The notes under the pieces are model-generated. The model was given only the letters and a program-made list of their open reading frames with translations. It made no database searches and was not told the origin of the DNA. The position numbers and the translations under genes are program-made. This document shows positions 6,396 to 7,677 of a stretch of DNA of 7,677 nucleotides, one piece after another. The DNA is from an uncultured bacterium (lineage in GTDB: Bacteria; Patescibacteria; JAEDAM01; Absconditabacterales; Absconditicoccaceae): assembly GCA_937950065.1 (NCBI GenBank), contig CALFEN010000235.1, positions 1 through 7,677 of the forward strand, read 5' to 3'. How positions within the stretch are numbered: the stretch's first letter is position 1; each line of letters begins with the position of its first letter.

Positions 6396-7007
6396 ATGAA
6401 AAGATTATTAAAACTTTTTGGAAATTGAATAGTGATAGGTCTTTGATTCTTGTTTATAGTTTGAATATCTTATTTTGTGATAAAAGCTCGGTCAACTACT
6501 AACCCAGGATTAACTGAACAAAATCCTGTTTGAGGTCTTTATGTAAGCAATGGTGATACTTTAACCGCAGCAAAACGAAATAAACTTGTAGACAACTCTT
6601 ATAAACCTTATGTAAGTTTAACTAATTCTGCTGGTGTAAGTGTCGCTAACAACTCTTCTGTTCGGTTTAATTTTGATACTGAAAACAGCGACACTGATGA
6701 CTTGCATACATCAGCGTCTCCTACAAAGATAACTATTAAAAAATCTGGCAAATATTTAATTTCAGCGTATTTCACTATTGGCAGTTATGCTAGTAATGGT
6801 ATAAGAACTATATATATCTATAAAAATCATTCTCAAGCACTTTGTGCTTCAGAAGCGTCCAATTCCACGAATACAACTGCTATAAGTACCTCCTGAATAA
6901 CCTCATTAGTTGCTTGAGATTACCTTGAAGTTTCCTCGCGGAACGCAGCATGAACATCTTTAACTTTTACTCCTTTAGATTTTTCAGTAATCTATCTTTG
7001 AGAATAG
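6396..7007 (+). CDS. Secreted or membrane-anchored protein with a C1q/TNF-like domain
   Basis: The 203-residue protein is a paralog of the preceding gene over its first 65 or so residues: a short basic start, a hydrophobic segment (about 11-30), then the same FVIKA-x-STTNPGL, PVGGLYV and TLTAAK-x-N motifs at identical positions. After that it is unrelated. Residues about 72-200 fit a C1q/TNF-like jelly roll: FNFDTENSDTDDLHT, then ITIKKSGKYLISAYFTI, then SLVAGDYLEV and a final SVIYLGE strand. Such domains usually trimerise and bind proteins or glycans outside the cell. It has one Cys, unlike its six-Cys neighbour. Standard-code reading would start inside the domain and break it up; the full frame ends at TAG 7005-7007. 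Four CGA or CGG codons occur (codons 32, 61, 90, 182). No Shine-Dalgarno. It is probably co-transcribed with the gene before it and possibly with the methyltransferase 19 bases after it. Confidence 0.78.
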
Positions 7008-7026
7008 TTTATTATAAAACTTCTTA

Positions 7027-7473
7027 ATGAAAAAAATAATCTCTATTCCTCCTGTTTATTTTTTTGTATGTATTTTTTGAAATATAATTTTATATTTTCT
7101 GCTACCAAATTTTAATATTATTCCTAATATGTTTAGTTATCTTGGTTTAATATTTATACTTTTAGGACTTTATCTTATATCTTCGTCATATTTTATTTTC
7201 AAAAAACACAATACTTCCGAAAAATATTTACCTTCCAAATACGTGGTTCAATCATGAGTTTATAAAATAAGCCGCAATCCGATGTATTTGTGATGACTAA
7301 TTTTCTTATTATGATTTGCCGTATTACTCAAAAACATGATTGGTTTATTTTCTCCTGTGATATTTTTTCTTGTGATAAACAATATGTTTATACCTTATGA
7401 AGAGGATAAAATGGAAAAAGAACTTTGAGAAAAATACTTAAAATATAAAGCAAAAGTAAGACGCTGGTTATAA
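7027..7473 (+). CDS. Integral-membrane methyltransferase, isoprenylcysteine carboxyl methyltransferase type
   Basis: The 148-residue protein has about four hydrophobic segments (roughly 10-26, 37-58, 86-101 and 105-122), the usual size and topology of the bacterial ICMT/phospholipid methyltransferase-like family. The hallmark SGVYKISRNPMYLG occurs at 76-89, and IPYEEDKMEKELGEKY, ending YKAKVRRWL, closes the protein; together these bind S-adenosylmethionine and form the active site in the family. The methyl acceptor in bacteria is generally unknown; lipids and small hydrophobic compounds are candidates. Glycines in the motif are TGA, while the conserved Arg of SRNP is CGC and the C-terminal RRW is AGA-CGC-TGG. 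So CGC is clearly Arg and TGG is Trp here. It follows the C1q-like gene by 19 bases without a promoter, suggesting read-through from the operon, though a functional link is not evident. Confidence 0.85.
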
Positions 7474-7509
7474 TATTTTAATTAAAATGTATTTTATCAC
7501 AAAAATCTC

Positions 7510-7537
7510 TTGCAATTTTCCGTAGCATGATTATAAT
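7510..7537 (+). promoter_or_regulatory. Sigma-70-type promoter of dnaK
   Basis: TTGCAA (7510-7515) and an exact TATAAT (7532-7537) are separated by 16 bases. Transcription would start near 7544, giving about 60 bases of leader before the ATG at 7604. The -10 box lies inside the inverted repeat described next. Confidence 0.6.
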
Positions 7538-7548
7538 GTAGGTGCTAT
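7522..7548 (+). promoter_or_regulatory. Degenerate CIRCE-like operator overlapping the dnaK -10 box
   Basis: TAGCA (7523-7527) and TGCTA (7543-7547) form an inverted repeat separated by 15 bases, exactly the spacing of these blocks in CIRCE (TTAGCACTC-N9-GAGTGCTAA), the operator of the heat-shock repressor HrcA. The outer and inner arm bases do not match well (GTAGCATGA and AGGTGCTAT). The location over the -10 box of dnaK is where a repressor would be expected to act. Confidence 0.5.
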
Positions 7549-7603
7549 GATTTTTTAGATAGCTTTAAATAAAGAAAATTTTATATAATAATTAAAATAA
7601 AAA

Positions 7604-7677
7604 ATGGAAAAAATAATATGAATAGACTTATGAACTACAAATTCATGTTTTGAATATATCCTTGGTGACAAACCGGA
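7604..7677 (+). CDS. dnaK: Chaperone DnaK (Hsp70), N-terminus only
   Basis: The first 24 codons, cut by the window edge, read MEKIIGIDLGTTNSC, then FEYILGDKP. This is the phosphate-1 motif that opens the ATPase domain of DnaK/Hsp70, at the usual position right after the start. Both glycines of GIDLG (codons 6 and 10) are TGA (7619-7621 and 7631-7633), which makes this the best outside anchor for the glycine reading of UGA. DnaK binds exposed hydrophobic peptides in an ATP-driven cycle with DnaJ and GrpE. The ATG is preceded by an A-rich leader without Shine-Dalgarno and by its own promoter and CIRCE-like site. Only the start is visible, so completeness cannot be judged. Confidence 0.93.

Noticed and set aside
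6702..6896. A 64-residue plus-strand gene starting in the C1q-like region
   Set aside because: It is in the same frame as the 203-residue protein; its start lies inside the jelly-roll domain and its end is an internal TGA glycine.
5778..7007. Type IV pilins
   Set aside because: The N-termini have a hydrophobic segment but no prepilin peptidase motif (GFxxxE after a short leader), and the C-terminal folds look like tail-fibre and C1q-type domains.
7475..7488. 14-base AT palindrome after the methyltransferase
   Set aside because: It would form a hairpin with almost no loop and has no T-run after it, so I do not call it a terminator.
1..7677. tRNA, rRNA, insertion sequence or CRISPR array
   Set aside because: I saw no cloverleaf-like sequence, no terminal inverted repeats with a transposase, and no regularly spaced repeats on either strand.

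Overview
This window reads as bacterial chromosome from the Absconditabacteria (SR1)/Gracilibacteria branch of the candidate phyla radiation, where UGA means glycine (translation table 25). The sequence itself supports this. The last 74 bases begin a DnaK whose GIDLGTTNS motif has both glycines written TGA. Two neighbouring paralogs swap TGA and GGA at the same two conserved glycine positions. Read with the standard code, most genes here break into fragments; with TGA as Gly they become clean full-length frames. CGA and CGG also fall where Trp, rather than Arg, would be expected (HG-x-G in a hydrolase, AAK-x-N in two secreted proteins). This fits the CGA/CGG-to-Trp change that I recall being reported for Absconditabacterales. 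Native genes have A-rich leaders and no visible Shine-Dalgarno sequence.

Layout. Positions 1-2258 are a compact plus-strand run: the tail of an unidentified gene (ends 88), an alpha/beta hydrolase (105-866) and a membrane-anchored MurF-type peptidoglycan ligase (870-2258). Convergent to it, with a 9-base gap, lies a 648-residue minus-strand orphan (2268-4214) with helical repeats and a possible GAF-like C-terminal domain. Its promoter diverges from that of a 71-residue orphan (4395-4610), which ends at an AT-rich hairpin terminator.

Positions 4735-5345 are unlike the rest. A small coiled-coil gene there (4837-5040) has a Shine-Dalgarno sequence, uses only GGN for glycine and is richer in G+C. 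It is followed by a possible second or frameshifted membrane ORF and a strong GC-rich terminator. The stretch looks like acquired DNA with standard-code habits, or an assembly artefact.

Positions 5471-5699 hold a 57-residue orphan behind a near-consensus sigma-70 promoter. Then come two secreted or membrane-anchored proteins (5778-6362 and 6396-7007) that share an N-terminal module of about 65 residues but carry different beta-type C-terminal domains: one phage-tail-fibre-like and Cys-rich, the other C1q/TNF-like. An integral-membrane methyltransferase of the isoprenylcysteine carboxyl methyltransferase type (7027-7473) follows. The window ends at dnaK, whose promoter overlaps a degenerate CIRCE-like inverted repeat.

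The clearest functional themes are cell-wall synthesis at the left end and a modular pair of surface proteins at the right. The pair is suggestive for a lineage whose cultivated members live attached to, or prey on, other bacteria.
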